In this document: one piece after another, positions 49,619 through 59,474 of the stretch
Layout of the letters: each line of letters opens with the position of its first letter
How positions within the stretch are numbered: position 1 is the stretch's first letter
The notes under the pieces: generated by a model
What the model was told of the DNA's origin: nothing
Database searches by the model: none
Seen by the model: the letters and a program-made list of their open reading frames with translations, nothing else
DNA from: Ructibacterium sp965146665
GTDB taxonomy: Bacteria; Bacillota; Clostridia; Monoglobales; Monoglobaceae
Direction of reading: 5' to 3'
Assembly (NCBI GenBank): GCA_965146665.1
Contig: CBCTHE010000005.1
Span: 124,001 to 188,000, forward strand
Length of the DNA stretch: 64,000 nt
Position numbers and translations under genes: made by a program

Positions 49619-52294
49619 TTAAAAAACAACCCGCACCGTCGCGATTTTCCAGGGCGCCAGTGTGGTTATCACCCTGCTGCCCGCAATGCGTACCTCGCCC
49701 GCAATGGGCTCCTCGTTCAAATTGGTCAGACCGGCCTTTGCAACCGGCCGGTCAAAGGCGATCTCCGCCGCGGCCGTATCCCCGGAGGCATTGAATACCC
49801 GCACAATCACTGCATTGGCATCCGCCTCCGCGCGTTTGATGACGCTGGTGCATATATGCCTGCCCGATACAGAGATCAAACTCTCGGGCTTTGCGAGTTC
49901 GGTTTCCCGGTGCGCCTCGCGGTAGCCGGTCAGCAGTTTTGCCGCCATCAAATCCTGTCTTCTGACCAGATCCGCATAGACGACCTCACCGTCCAGGGGC
50001 ACAAGGGCGAAGCTGTACTCCAGCACACCGTTGAGCTGGCACAGCACCTCCTGGTCATTGCCGGCCACCGTGTTGCGGATTGACCGCAGAAGGGTGACCG
50101 CAATGGTTCCGTTTTTATCATCCGCGGCCGCGCACTCGTGCAGACCGCTCATAGAGACAAAGGCAAGGCCGGTTCCGTCGGTACTGCGCTTTCCCACAAT
50201 GCCGTTCATCGCCTTTTCGCGTACCTCCGGCTCATACCAGGTCTCGCTGTCATAGTTAATCGCCGTCGGTCTTTCACAGCAGTAGAACGCCTGACCGGCA
50301 AAATAGGTATCTCCCTTTGTGTAAGTGGGCATGGAAAGTCTCAGCCGATGGTCTCTGGCCCGGTTGTCAAAGCGCAGCTTCACGTCAACCGCCCTCTCGT
50401 CCGCGCCCAGGCTTATGTCAAACACCGCTTGGCAGGCAATGGTGCGGCCGCCCCGTCTGAAACTGGACTCGTTCCGGAAAATCTCCGCAGGCAGAATCAG
50501 CTCCTTGGTGATTCTGAAGCCGGTGCGCACCAAGCCGCACTCTGTTTTTTCGATCACCGCCGGCGCGCCGGTGGAATACACCACCCTGTCCTCCCGGCAG
50601 CCTGCGTGGAACCAGCCGTCGCCGATCTCGGAATCGTCCATCAATCTTAGCTGATTTTCATAGATTTTTCCCGTCTTTTTGTCCAGGATGTTCAGCTCGC
50701 CGTTTCCGGTAATGGTGACGCAAAGGTGCTCATTTTCCATATAATCGTCCCCGGAGACCATCTGCCGCAAATACCGGGACGGCGTTTGGCTGGGCACAAT
50801 TTTGAATTCGCTCTTTCCCCCCGCAGGCAGAACAGCCCGAAAAGCCACTCTGTATCGGTCCGTCCGCTGTGCGTACTGATCCTTTACCCTGTTAAAGAAG
50901 TTCCGGTATATGTTTACAATTTGATACGGCAGTTCTCGGCCCTCGCTGTCCAGAATCCGGAAGCTGTTCAGCGTCTCATAGCCGAAGGGCTCCGCATAGG
51001 CGGCGGGATAATTCCGCTTCATCAGCAGATCCGCCTCAATCACACCATCCCGGGCAAAGGGCAGCGTGTTATACACAGTCAAAATCCCCTCTGTGTCAAT
51101 CTCTTCACTTTTCATCAGATACGGCCTCTGATTCTCCCACATAAAATCCGCTTCCAGCGTGTCACAGATTTCCCTGACCTGGTCAAACCGGTATTCCATA
51201 TCCTTGTGTACCTGGGTCAGAGAACAGCCGCAGATGGAATCGTGGGGATGGTTCTGGAGCAGATACCGATAGGCGGTCTCAACATAGGCCTGCGGACATG
51301 CATAGCCCGTCATGGCCCCCATTGCCAGCATTGGCTCAACCACCTTTTCCAGCCGGCTCTGGCATTCGTCATTGGCTTTTTTCAGTGTATAATAGCTGGA
51401 CAGGGTATGGGTGATCAGCTGACCAAAGGTATTCTTCATGGTGGTATTCATCTCGCCCTCAATCACCCGCATCCGATCCCGGTACTGCTCCAGCTGTCTG
51501 CCGGCCTCGGACAGATCCGCCTGATGCACCTTCACATCCGGAAACGCCTTCTCAATCTGCGCCCTGTACTTTGGCGCATCCGCATGCATGGGCCTGTGGT
51601 CCAGCGCATCCATGATCACATACACGGGAATATCGGTCAGAGAGAACAGGAACTCCATATATTCCCTGTTCTTCTGCTCAATGACCTCCAGGGAATTCAG
51701 CTCCATCCCCCGCTCCTTTGAGAGAACCTCTCCGCAGTACTCGCCATAGCCGCTCCTGTCTCCCATGCGGAAATTGATACACTGACTGCCGTCCGGCGCC
51801 TGCCAGATAAAATAGGGATCCGTCTTGCCCGCGCCGCGGCAGAAGAGGGAATACGGAATGCCAAAGCCCTGAAAAATCTGCGGCATCTGTGCGATATGTC
51901 CGAAAATATCACAGATATACCCAAACTTCCACGCCTCTCCGGCCCCCCATTCCCGGGACAGCCTGTGCCCGCGCATCAGATTGCGGATCAGGCTCTCGCC
52001 GGACAGGTTGAACTCGTCCGGCATCACATACCACGGGCCGATCTTAATCCGATCCTGCGCGATCAGTTTTTTCAGCTTCTCTGCGCCCTGAGGATTGATC
52101 TCCTGATAATCCTCCAGAACAATGGTCTGTCCGTCCAGATGGAATACGCCAAATTCCGGATCTTCCTCCATCACGCGCACCACATCATCCAGCACCTTGA
52201 CCAGCCTAAACCGGAACGCCTGAAAGGTCTGATACCATTCTCTGTCCCAGTGCGTGCCGGAAAAATAATAAACGTCTTTCTGCTTTTCTGCCAT
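49619..52294 (-). CDS. GH38 alpha-mannosidase
   Basis: This cytoplasmic zinc enzyme (891 residues, no signal peptide) removes terminal alpha-mannose. The N-terminal motif GTHWDREWYQTF holds zinc ligands His15 and Asp17. YICDIFGHIAQMPQI holds the catalytic nucleophile Asp129 with FGH, and DALDHRP (Asp232/His233) closes the metal site. The C-terminal beta-rich half is typical of the family. The ATG follows AGGAGAGAGAGACA. It has its own promoter and is followed by the ROK regulator. Together with the phosphomannose isomerase it suggests mannose in the target glycan. Some GH38 relatives act on other alpha-linked sugars, so mannose is probable, not certain. Confidence 0.9.
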   Translation of the reverse strand: MAEKQKDVYYFSGTHWDREWYQTFQAFRFRLVKVLDDVVRVMEEDPEFGVFHLDGQTIVLEDYQEINPQGAEKLKKLIAQDRIKIGPWYVMPDEFNLSGESLIRNLMRGHRLSREWGAGEAWKFGYICDIFGHIAQMPQIFQGFGIPYSLFCRGAGKTDPYFIWQAPDGSQCINFRMGDRSGYGEYCGEVLSKERGMELNSLEVIEQKNREYMEFLFSLTDIPVYVIMDALDHRPMHADAPKYRAQIEKAFPDVKVHQADLSEAGRQLEQYRDRMRVIEGEMNTTMKNTFGQLITHTLSSYYTLKKANDECQSRLEKVVEPMLAMGAMTGYACPQAYVETAYRYLLQNHPHDSICGCSLTQVHKDMEYRFDQVREICDTLEADFMWENQRPYLMKSEEIDTEGILTVYNTLPFARDGVIEADLLMKRNYPAAYAEPFGYETLNSFRILDSEGRELPYQIVNIYRNFFNRVKDQYAQRTDRYRVAFRAVLPAGGKSEFKIVPSQTPSRYLRQMVSGDDYMENEHLCVTITGNGELNILDKKTGKIYENQLRLMDDSEIGDGWFHAGCREDRVVYSTGAPAVIEKTECGLVRTGFRITKELILPAEIFRNESSFRRGGRTIACQAVFDISLGADERAVDVKLRFDNRARDHRLRLSMPTYTKGDTYFAGQAFYCCERPTAINYDSETWYEPEVREKAMNGIVGKRSTDGTGLAFVSMSGLHECAAADDKNGTIAVTLLRSIRNTVAGNDQEVLCQLNGVLEYSFALVPLDGEVVYADLVRRQDLMAAKLLTGYREAHRETELAKPESLISVSGRHICTSVIKRAEADANAVIVRVFNASGDTAAAEIAFDRPVAKAGLTNLNEEPIAGEVRIAGSRVITTLAPWKIATVRVVF

Positions 52295-52393
52295 TGTCTC
52301 TCTCTCCTGTTTTATAATTTTACAGCGCTTCGCCTTGCCCCTAAAATAAATTTATAATGGCTCCAGACATTTTCTGCGGCTGTTTTCAAACCC

Positions 52394-52453
52394 ATTCTAC
52401 CAAACTGCGGTTTATTTGTAAATGCTTTTTACCATTTTTGTGACTGGAATTCT
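52394..52453 (-). promoter_or_regulatory. Promoter of the mannosidase gene, with a possible half operator
   Basis: On the minus strand TTTACA (52422-52417) and TAGAAT (52399-52394) are separated by 17 bases. AGAATT begins exactly 37 bases before the end of the -35 box, the same distance as in the two AraC-type operators. The second half-site is not conserved. The promoter is credible; the link to the AraC regulator is tentative. Confidence 0.6.
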
Positions 52454-52488
52454 CGCCGCGCGGCAAAAGATAAACTGCCGAACCAAAT

Positions 52489-52527
52489 AAAAACACCGGA
52501 GCTGACTGACTCTGGCTCCGGTGTTTT
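52489..52527 (-). terminator. Terminator of the second exported-protein operon
   Basis: AACACCGGAGC and GCTCCGGTGTT pair around a 12-base loop and have A and T flanks on both sides. On the minus strand TTTTTATTT follows. It lies about 110 bases beyond the stop of the 1030-residue SLH protein. Confidence 0.9.
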
Positions 52528-52636
52528 ATGCTATGGTTTGAAATTCCTATAAAAGCCTCACGCCCATCCCCTGTCCTGCTCGTTTGGGATGGTGATTGAA
52601 CACTGGCTTAGACACCGCGTTGGCTTTGCTCCCTGT

Positions 52637-55600
52637 TCAGTTCAGCTTGTAGATCACCAGCGAGGTTGCCTTGAAATTGCTGTATTGTATGAACACAAGA
52701 TCGCCTTCCACAATATCCCCAAGGCTTCCGGAAGAACACCGGGAATCCGCCTGTCTGTTCTCATCATAGAGATAGACGTTGACGGCATTGTTGGCAGCAT
52801 CCCACACCGACTGAATCTTTTCTGTCAAATCCGCGCTGTTGGTCTCAACCCGGATTTTCCCGTTTTTGACATCCAGCACCTTCCCCAGAACGGTTTGAAG
52901 ATAATTGTTTGTCAGCGTAACCGTCTGCATGGCATCCGTGTGAATGGCATCAAAGTCCAGCGTCTGAACCACACCGGAGATTTCCCCGTCCCTGTTCCGG
53001 TTAAACCGTATCAGGTCTCCCTGTCCCGGATCCGGGAATATATCCTGGGTCACGCTTTCCGCGATGGGCAGATCCACCTCCTGGCCGTCAAAATACCCAT
53101 GTACCGTCCGGTTTGTGTTTCCCTCCGCGTCAATTCCCTGGGACACATAACTCACCAGCATCACTTTGCTGGAGCTGTAAACCGAGGCTCCCGAATAATC
53201 GTCCTGACAAATGAGAATAATGTCCGGTATTGCAAATTCCGACTCATTGAAGGTTATCACCTCATAGTTCCGGTTGTCTGTGAACACCGCTGCGGTTTCA
53301 AACTGGTATTCCTTCTCTTCCTCAACATTGCTCTTGGGCGCCTTGACAATGACGGTTTCCTCGTCCAGATAGACCTTCTGGGTCACATCACTGGTGTGCT
53401 GAAGCGATTTTGTCGCGCTTCGGTATGTCAGGTTCCGAAGCGTCCCGGTGGTTAAGAGCGCCTGCTTTTGATCCTCGCCGGCTTCTTCCAGGACTGGCGT
53501 ATCTATGCTGACAATTTTATCCGCGTCGTTGAGCCGGTATCGGATGATCTGACTGTATTTTACCTCGTCCTTGCCAATCAGGCCCGCCAGGGTGTCCGCA
53601 ACCTTTGCGCCGTCCTGCCGCACCCCGTTATAGATTATCCGGTCTGCGCCGTACAGGACCTGCCATTCATTGTCCTGATTCAGCACCTTGAAGAGCGCCG
53701 TCTGCGCGATTCCGCTGAGTTTCGCGGCGCCCTTGAGAATGCCCACCCCGCCCAGGCTCTGTTCACCCGCCGCGGCGATCCGGCCAAAGGCGTCAAGATA
53801 AAAGGTATTCTCTGTCCCCAGCTTCATATCAAGCTCCAGACCGGGCACCAATTCCATGCTCCGCTCATCCACGACTGCCGTTGCCGGCTCCGCGGACTGG
53901 TCCAGCCGGTTCAGCATGCCAAAGACCGGATGATCCGAAACGAGCACCTGAATCAGCTTTCCGTCCCGGCTCTGCTGAACGGACAGAACATTCCACTCCT
54001 GAATGTCCCCCAGCTCAATCTCAACGCCGTCTTTTAAAATGGCGCATACCACATCAGCGTCATTTGGGTCATACCGGAAATCATCCCCAATCTTGTTTTT
54101 TACCACGCCGCTGGCTGCAAAGACCCCATCCGCGACAACCGTTTCATAGGAGGTCACCCGAACGGTGTCATATCCGCCTGAACCGCTGTCCCGCACCAGG
54201 GTTACAGCCCCGCTGGCGGGCTTTAAATCCGCCTCAGTGTAGGTATCCAGCCGTTTTCCATTCCAAATCACATTGGCTGCGCTTGAAATCTCGGCCTCCT
54301 TGTATCTGCCGTTTTCTGCCTCATAGGTCATCCGTATGGCCCCGTATTCCGCTTTCACTGACTGGATCCGGTTTGCCTGCAGGGTCAGTTCCTCTTTGGC
54401 AAACCGGTCCCGCAGAGTATAGCACAGCACCACAAACCGCTCCCGGTCCATCGGGGATTCCGTATAATAGAACTCCACCGACTGTCCAAGACGCGCGGCA
54501 ATGTCGGTATATCCATACAGGTAAATCTGACCGCCGATGCGCACCTCTCCCTGTTTCAAAGACGACTCGCCAGCCAGCAGGGCGGTCTGGTCCGTCTCCT
54601 CCACCACGCCCTCACCGCGGTAAATGCCCAGGTTCTCTGACAGCAGCGTAACATCTTTCCGGCTTTCATACCGGGTCGTGCTCCCAAAAGCGACCGGCTC
54701 TAAAATCTCAGTCCGCAGCGTCTGGTAAACCATTGCGGCAACATCGCCCCGGACAGCCTGTGCGGTGCGCTCCGCGGTCACCCCGGCCAGCAGGTCATAC
54801 CGGGCGGCAACCTTCCAATATCCCAGCGGATATCCGCCCTCATTCTCGGCATACACATCATAGCCCAGGGCGCAGACCAGCATCTTGGCCGCCTCCTCAT
54901 ACAAAACCGGATCCTCCGGCCGGAACTGTCCGCCGTCTCCGTTCACAATTCCAAGCGCCGTCGCCGCCGCGATATCCGCCGCGGCCCAATGGTCCGGCGC
55001 AACGTCCGCATAGCTTTCCCCGTCTGCTGCACCGCCGCCGGAAACTCCCAAAATGCGGGCGGCAATGGCCGTCATCTCGGCCCGGGTGACGGGTTCCTCC
55101 GGCCGGAAGTTCCCATCCTCATAGCCGTTGATAACGCCAATGGTACCCAAAAAATCCGCCGCGTTCTGATACCTTGTTCCGGCGGTATCCGCAAACTGCA
55201 CCGGCTTTTGCAGTCCCTCCAGGGGATCCGGCACCACCTCTTCAAATCTGACCGCGTCCGCCATGGTATAGCCGGCAGCTGTGGCCAAAATTTTCACATA
55301 ATTGCTCTCCCCTTTGGAAAGGGTATAGGTTCCCAGCAAATTCCACTGGCCGCCGTTGGCCCTCATATTCACCGTAATGCCGGCATCAACACCATCCCGA
55401 TGCTGGATTTCAATGGGGACCTCTGTCGGACGGTTGGTGCCCGCCGGCCACCAAAGGTAAATGCGGTAAAGCGCCTCCGCCGCAATAACCGGCGTAAAGG
55501 TAACGGATTTATCCTCGTCAGCTCCGGCGGTATTGTCGGACAGGTAGTTCGATCCGTAAAAATCCGAATTATAGGTTCCCTTGGTCCATTCTCCCTGCAC

Positions 55601-55726
55601 AGAACAGCCCGGATCATTGTTGTCAATGATAATATCTGCGCCGTCCGCCGCAAAACCGAACACGGGCAATATCTGCAGCAGGAGCAGGGTCAAAATCACC
55701 AGCAAACCCAAATGCCTTTTTCTCAC
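52637..55726 (-). CDS. SLH-anchored scaffold protein with golvesin-like binding domain
   Basis: This is an exported surface protein. I start at GTG 55726, behind GGAGGG at six bases, giving about 1029 residues and a signal peptide; an ATG six codons earlier overlaps the previous stop but has no site. A beta-sandwich resembling golvesin/Xly-type sugar-binding domains comes first (about 25-165: IIIDNNDPGCSVQGEW, YRIYLWWPAG, VKILATAAGYTMADAVRF). Two or more SLH repeats follow (about 180-320: GYEDGNFRPEEPVTRAEM). A long beta-rich remainder resembles the 888-residue SLH protein of the other operon. No catalytic motif was found. It probably links carbohydrate, S-layer and enzymes. Confidence 0.82.
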   Translation of the reverse strand: MRKRHLGLLVILTLLLLQILPVFGFAADGADIIIDNNDPGCSVQGEWTKGTYNSDFYGSNYLSDNTAGADEDKSVTFTPVIAAEALYRIYLWWPAGTNRPTEVPIEIQHRDGVDAGITVNMRANGGQWNLLGTYTLSKGESNYVKILATAAGYTMADAVRFEEVVPDPLEGLQKPVQFADTAGTRYQNAADFLGTIGVINGYEDGNFRPEEPVTRAEMTAIAARILGVSGGGAADGESYADVAPDHWAAADIAAATALGIVNGDGGQFRPEDPVLYEEAAKMLVCALGYDVYAENEGGYPLGYWKVAARYDLLAGVTAERTAQAVRGDVAAMVYQTLRTEILEPVAFGSTTRYESRKDVTLLSENLGIYRGEGVVEETDQTALLAGESSLKQGEVRIGGQIYLYGYTDIAARLGQSVEFYYTESPMDRERFVVLCYTLRDRFAKEELTLQANRIQSVKAEYGAIRMTYEAENGRYKEAEISSAANVIWNGKRLDTYTEADLKPASGAVTLVRDSGSGGYDTVRVTSYETVVADGVFAASGVVKNKIGDDFRYDPNDADVVCAILKDGVEIELGDIQEWNVLSVQQSRDGKLIQVLVSDHPVFGMLNRLDQSAEPATAVVDERSMELVPGLELDMKLGTENTFYLDAFGRIAAAGEQSLGGVGILKGAAKLSGIAQTALFKVLNQDNEWQVLYGADRIIYNGVRQDGAKVADTLAGLIGKDEVKYSQIIRYRLNDADKIVSIDTPVLEEAGEDQKQALLTTGTLRNLTYRSATKSLQHTSDVTQKVYLDEETVIVKAPKSNVEEEKEYQFETAAVFTDNRNYEVITFNESEFAIPDIILICQDDYSGASVYSSSKVMLVSYVSQGIDAEGNTNRTVHGYFDGQEVDLPIAESVTQDIFPDPGQGDLIRFNRNRDGEISGVVQTLDFDAIHTDAMQTVTLTNNYLQTVLGKVLDVKNGKIRVETNSADLTEKIQSVWDAANNAVNVYLYDENRQADSRCSSGSLGDIVEGDLVFIQYSNFKATSLVIYKLN

Positions 55727-55740
55727 TGTGGTCCCTCCCA

Positions 55741-57468
55741 TCAAACTTCGGATGCCGTCAGCAGTCCGTCCAGCATCTTGGCCGCCTCAGCCCGGGACGC
55801 GTTCTGCTCCGGCGCAAAGTTCCCGTCACCGACGCCATTGATGATACCGGCCCGCTGCATTTGTCTGACCGCCTCTCTGGCATAGGGCGCAATGGCCCCT
55901 TCGTCCAGAAAGGTCTCCGCCTCCCGCGTACCTGCCGGAATTCGTTCCGTATACAACGCTGCCCGCCACATCATGGCCGCCATCTCCTGCCGGGTGATGT
56001 GCCTGCCGACGCCAAAGGTCCGGGCGTCATAGCCATTGACAAGCTGTATCCGGCTGGCCGCCGCAATATAAGGCGCGTACCAGGCATCCGGCTCCACATC
56101 CGCAAAACCGGATGCTTCCTCCGCGTCCTGGGGCGTCAAGCCAAATGCCAGCATAAGCATTTTCACATACTGCTCCCGGGTAAGCAGCTCCTGCGGCGCG
56201 AAAGTCCTGTCACCAACTCCGTTGATGATTCCTCTCTCCGCCAGCCGCAGAATGCTCTCCACCGCCCAGGGGACCTCTTCCAGATCGCGGAAAACAGGTT
56301 CCTGTTCCGGCGGATCTGTGGTCTCTGGCTGTTTGTCCTGCCCGGTCACCTCCACGGCCCCGGTCACGGATCCGCCGCCCGGCCGGCCTCCACCGCCGCC
56401 GGTTCCGCCGCCGGTCCCAGCCGGTGTGGTGGTTCCGCCGGGTTTTTTCACTTTCTCTTCAAATCTCCGCTTGATTGCAGCGGCGGTTGAAAAATTCTGT
56501 CCCACCAGCGCCGCGCGGACCAGTGTTTGCTCAGAAGAGGTCAATCTGGAATAGTCCCCGCTCAGATCAATACCCAAAACCGTTTCATAGTTTTCCAGAA
56601 CTTTTGCAATGGTTCCCGCGGTTGCCGTATTGACCTCCACAATCGCCAATGCCTCGGAAAACGCGGACTGTACCTCTGCCAGCGCCTCCGCCTTTGGGCT
56701 GAAGGGTCTTGCCCTGTCCAGCAGTTCTGTCACCCTGCTTTGATATGCTCCCAGCTTTGCCCAGGCGCTCTCCGCACCCAGCGGAAGGCCCAGCGCGGCC
56801 TGATACTGCTCCAGCATGTCTGCCAGTCCGGTTTTTTTCGCGCCGTTCACACGCAGGATGGCCAGCGCCGGATTGAAAGAAGCGGCAAGCGCCGTCCAGT
56901 CCTCCTGTCCGCCGTCCAGAACCGCCTGCGCGACCTGCTGCTGTTCCGCCCCGGACAGAAGGGTGAGATCTTCCGCCAAAAGCCCCTGGCTCTCCATGGC
57001 GAGACGGACATTTGCTTCCGTCTGCCAGGCCGCGGCGAGCGCTGCGGCGTCCGCCGCATTTGTGATCAGAGAGAATGCCCGTTCCAAATCCGCTTCCCGT
57101 ACATACAGCAATTCCTGCGTCAGCGGTGCCTCCATGGATCGGCTCTGTATCAGAAATCTGTAATAGCCGGCCCCATCTGTTTCCTCCAGCCCAAAGACAA
57201 ACCCGTAGCTCCCCTTGCTGTCACTGGCGGTCTGCCCTATAAAGCAGGTATTGCCGCGCCCGATCCCCGCCGCAGGGTCATCTTTGTACACGGCCAGCAT
57301 CACCAGTTCCTCCGGCATATCCGGCAGAACACCCCGGACGGTTACCCGGGTTTCTTCCATTTCCACCCGCATTGCTGCCGGCGCATCCTCCGCGGCACAT
57401 GGCCGCACAGTCAGCAGCATGCCAAAGGCCAGGAACACAGTCAGACATCTTCGAAATTTCAATCCCAT
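55741..57468 (-). CDS. Exported protein with three C-terminal SLH repeats
   Basis: The 575-residue product starts at ATG 57468 (GGGAG eight bases upstream) with a signal peptide ending near AAEDAPA. The N-terminal region (about 25-130) looks Ig-like (MRVEMEETRVTVRGVLPDM). The middle is helical, with short repeated units around LSGAEQQQVAQAVL and LTSSEQTLVRAALVG. A Gly/Thr/Pro-rich linker (about 345-375) leads to three SLH repeats (YNP-free type, each with INGVGDxxFAP or similar). I do not recognise the helical part. It probably attaches to the wall polymer and presents its N-terminal part outwards. Its stop overlaps the next gene's earliest start. Confidence 0.82.
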   Translation of the reverse strand: MGLKFRRCLTVFLAFGMLLTVRPCAAEDAPAAMRVEMEETRVTVRGVLPDMPEELVMLAVYKDDPAAGIGRGNTCFIGQTASDSKGSYGFVFGLEETDGAGYYRFLIQSRSMEAPLTQELLYVREADLERAFSLITNAADAAALAAAWQTEANVRLAMESQGLLAEDLTLLSGAEQQQVAQAVLDGGQEDWTALAASFNPALAILRVNGAKKTGLADMLEQYQAALGLPLGAESAWAKLGAYQSRVTELLDRARPFSPKAEALAEVQSAFSEALAIVEVNTATAGTIAKVLENYETVLGIDLSGDYSRLTSSEQTLVRAALVGQNFSTAAAIKRRFEEKVKKPGGTTTPAGTGGGTGGGGGRPGGGSVTGAVEVTGQDKQPETTDPPEQEPVFRDLEEVPWAVESILRLAERGIINGVGDRTFAPQELLTREQYVKMLMLAFGLTPQDAEEASGFADVEPDAWYAPYIAAASRIQLVNGYDARTFGVGRHITRQEMAAMMWRAALYTERIPAGTREAETFLDEGAIAPYAREAVRQMQRAGIINGVGDGNFAPEQNASRAEAAKMLDGLLTASEV

Positions 57469-57488
57469 TTTTTCCACTCCCATGCACG

Positions 57489-58043
57489 TCAGAATATTGC
57501 ATTCAGCATTTGAATCAGCGCTTTCTCCCGCACCGGATCAAAGATCTCCGGCTGGTCACTCAGAATGATCAACCCGCTCTCATCCCAAAACACCTCTTTA
57601 CCCAACGCCTCCGCCACCGCCCGAAGGGGCAGGAACATCCGTCCGTCCTGAATAAATCCCGGAACATCCAGCGGTCTCGGCTGTCCGTTGACAGTATAGG
57701 ACATCTCCCCGGCCTTTACCCGTATGCTTGTGCCGCCAAAGGTGACCACGGCCGTCTCCTGCCCTTCATCCCACGCAGCGGCCGCCTCCAGGGCCTCCGC
57801 CGCAAACCGCAGCGGGACAAAGGTGCGGTCCTGTGTTTCCATCGGCACAATGGCCGGGTTCTCCGGATCAATCTGGGTCTGTACCCGGTTCACAAAAGCC
57901 TTCGCGGAGCCGGTTCGCAGTATGACCGAGCCCTCAAGCCGGTCTGCCGCGGAACGTGCCGTCTCTGCCCCAAAACAGCGTGCGGAGGCCAGCGACAGCA
58001 TCAGACACAGTCCTGCCGCGCATAATCTTGTCCAGCGTTTCAT
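57489..58043 (-). CDS. Exported copper amine oxidase N-like domain protein
   Basis: The 184-residue protein starts at ATG 58043 (AAAGGGGAATGCGAT upstream) with a signal peptide ending near CFGAETA. It consists of one or two copies of the module often called copper amine oxidase N-terminal domain: RTFVPLRFAAEALEAAAAWDEG and GRMFLPLRAVAEALGKEVFWDES. In Firmicutes this module is a small wall- or protein-binding unit and does not imply oxidase activity. It lies between exported genes of the operon. Function here is unknown. Confidence 0.85.
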   Translation of the reverse strand: MKRWTRLCAAGLCLMLSLASARCFGAETARSAADRLEGSVILRTGSAKAFVNRVQTQIDPENPAIVPMETQDRTFVPLRFAAEALEAAAAWDEGQETAVVTFGGTSIRVKAGEMSYTVNGQPRPLDVPGFIQDGRMFLPLRAVAEALGKEVFWDESGLIILSDQPEIFDPVREKALIQMLNAIF

Positions 58044-58068
58044 ATCGCATTCCCCTTTCCGGCCACGC

Positions 58069-59460
58069 TTAAGAAAATCCATTGGCGCCAAAATACGCCG
58101 ACTTTCCAATGGCACGCAAATCCATCACATCCCGGACCAGGTGAAACTCCAGATGATAGTCGGAAATACTCTGCGCCGCATCGTCCGGCACCGCGATCCG
58201 CGCCTCCAGCATCTGTTTCTCTCCCTGCTTCACCGCAATCCGCCCGGATGCCGCAATATCCTTCAGATACGACAGCCCGTCCTTTTCCTGATACAGCCCC
58301 AGTACAAGCATAGCGGCGGCATCTCCGTCCGGACTGTAATTACGCACCTCCACCCGGCCGGTCAGCATCCCGGCACACAGTCCCTCACCGCTGATATCCG
58401 TCTCTCCGCGCAGTACCGCGTAATCCGCCGCCTTTAGACTGCCGGCCTGGGTGCGGAACCCAATGCGCTGGGTGAGCTTATCCTGTTCCAAACCATGAAT
58501 GTCCATCAGATCTAAAATCTCCACGGTAAACTCCGTCTGAAAGGCCAGCTCCTCCGCCGGCTCCAGCAGTACGGTACGCCCTCCATCCTCCAGCAGGATC
58601 TGGGAAAGCGGCACCGCGCCGCTGACACTTTTCACACGGAAATGCGCGGCTGTGCACATCTCCTCAGGGATTGGATTGTTAAAGTTCAGCCGGATGATCT
58701 GATCCTCCGCCACTTCCTGGTCCCCGTCTGCCGGCGTGCTCCCGGTCAGCGCGAGCGCCGGAAAATCCACCAGCTGACACGGGGCAACCCGGATGTCATC
58801 CAGCCAGGTGTTCCCGGTGCCCACCGGTGTCCCGATGGTGAGTTTTTTCAGACCCAGCAGTTTTGCCTTCAGTGTGCCCGGCACCTCATTTGGATTGATG
58901 ATATGCTTTTTAATCTGTGTGCCGTTGACAAAATACCACACAGCAGGGTTCCCGGACGCCGCGCCAAAATCAATCACCATAGAAATGGTGTCCCACTTGC
59001 CGGCTGTATACCGTTCAATGGCAAAGTTATAGCCGCCCACCGTGTCCGCCAGACGAATATAACCGCTCTCCAGATATACTGCCGCAAGACTTTTTCCGCT
59101 CTCGTCCTCCAGCGTGAACAGATCCCGGCGGGCGAGACTGCCCTCCGTTTTGATCCGCGCGGAGACCGACACCAGGCCGGTCAGCTGATCCGGAAAGATA
59201 TAATGCATGGACAGCGGCTCCGAAGCGCCGGTCTGACGGCAGCATAAAACCTTGCCGCCGTCCTCTGTGATGATCTCCGGCGCGCCGCTTTCCAGCTGCC
59301 AATCGCCCGGACTGCCGTTTTCAAAGTCTGCGGCCAGAAACGGCGCGCCGTCCTCCAGTACCCGTACATCCGCGGGCTCCGCAAAGCCGGGGCCCGCCGG
59401 CGCACTCACCCCCAGCAGAACGGCTAAAAGCATGCCGGTCCATTTTCTGATTCCCCTCAT
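58069..59460 (-). CDS. Exported protein with laminin-G-like and Ig-like domains
   Basis: This is a likely carbohydrate-binding or structural surface protein. I start at ATG 59460 (GAGAGAGGTG six bases upstream), giving 463 residues with a signal peptide. A concanavalin-like beta-sandwich (about 40-225: FLAADFENGSPGDWQ, KWDTISMVIDFGAASGNPAVWYFVNG, WLDDIRV) is followed by an SbsA-type Ig-like domain (about 230-335: STPADGDQEVAEDQIIRLNFNNPIP). A C-terminal module of about 90 residues resembles those of three other exported proteins in this window (VEVRNYSPDGDAAAMLVLGLYQ). No catalytic motif was found. It is six codons or fewer from its upstream neighbour. Confidence 0.8.
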   Translation of the reverse strand: MRGIRKWTGMLLAVLLGVSAPAGPGFAEPADVRVLEDGAPFLAADFENGSPGDWQLESGAPEIITEDGGKVLCCRQTGASEPLSMHYIFPDQLTGLVSVSARIKTEGSLARRDLFTLEDESGKSLAAVYLESGYIRLADTVGGYNFAIERYTAGKWDTISMVIDFGAASGNPAVWYFVNGTQIKKHIINPNEVPGTLKAKLLGLKKLTIGTPVGTGNTWLDDIRVAPCQLVDFPALALTGSTPADGDQEVAEDQIIRLNFNNPIPEEMCTAAHFRVKSVSGAVPLSQILLEDGGRTVLLEPAEELAFQTEFTVEILDLMDIHGLEQDKLTQRIGFRTQAGSLKAADYAVLRGETDISGEGLCAGMLTGRVEVRNYSPDGDAAAMLVLGLYQEKDGLSYLKDIAASGRIAVKQGEKQMLEARIAVPDDAAQSISDYHLEFHLVRDVMDLRAIGKSAYFGANGFS

Positions 59461-59474
59461 CGTCTTCACCTCTC

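Noticed and set aside
52417..52453. Third full AraC-type operator before the mannosidase gene
   Set aside because: AGAATT and the -35 box have the right spacing, but the second half-site is absent and the middle does not match, so it is kept only as a tentative half site.
57489..58043. Copper amine oxidase
   Set aside because: Only the small N-terminal stalk-type module is present, with no catalytic domain.
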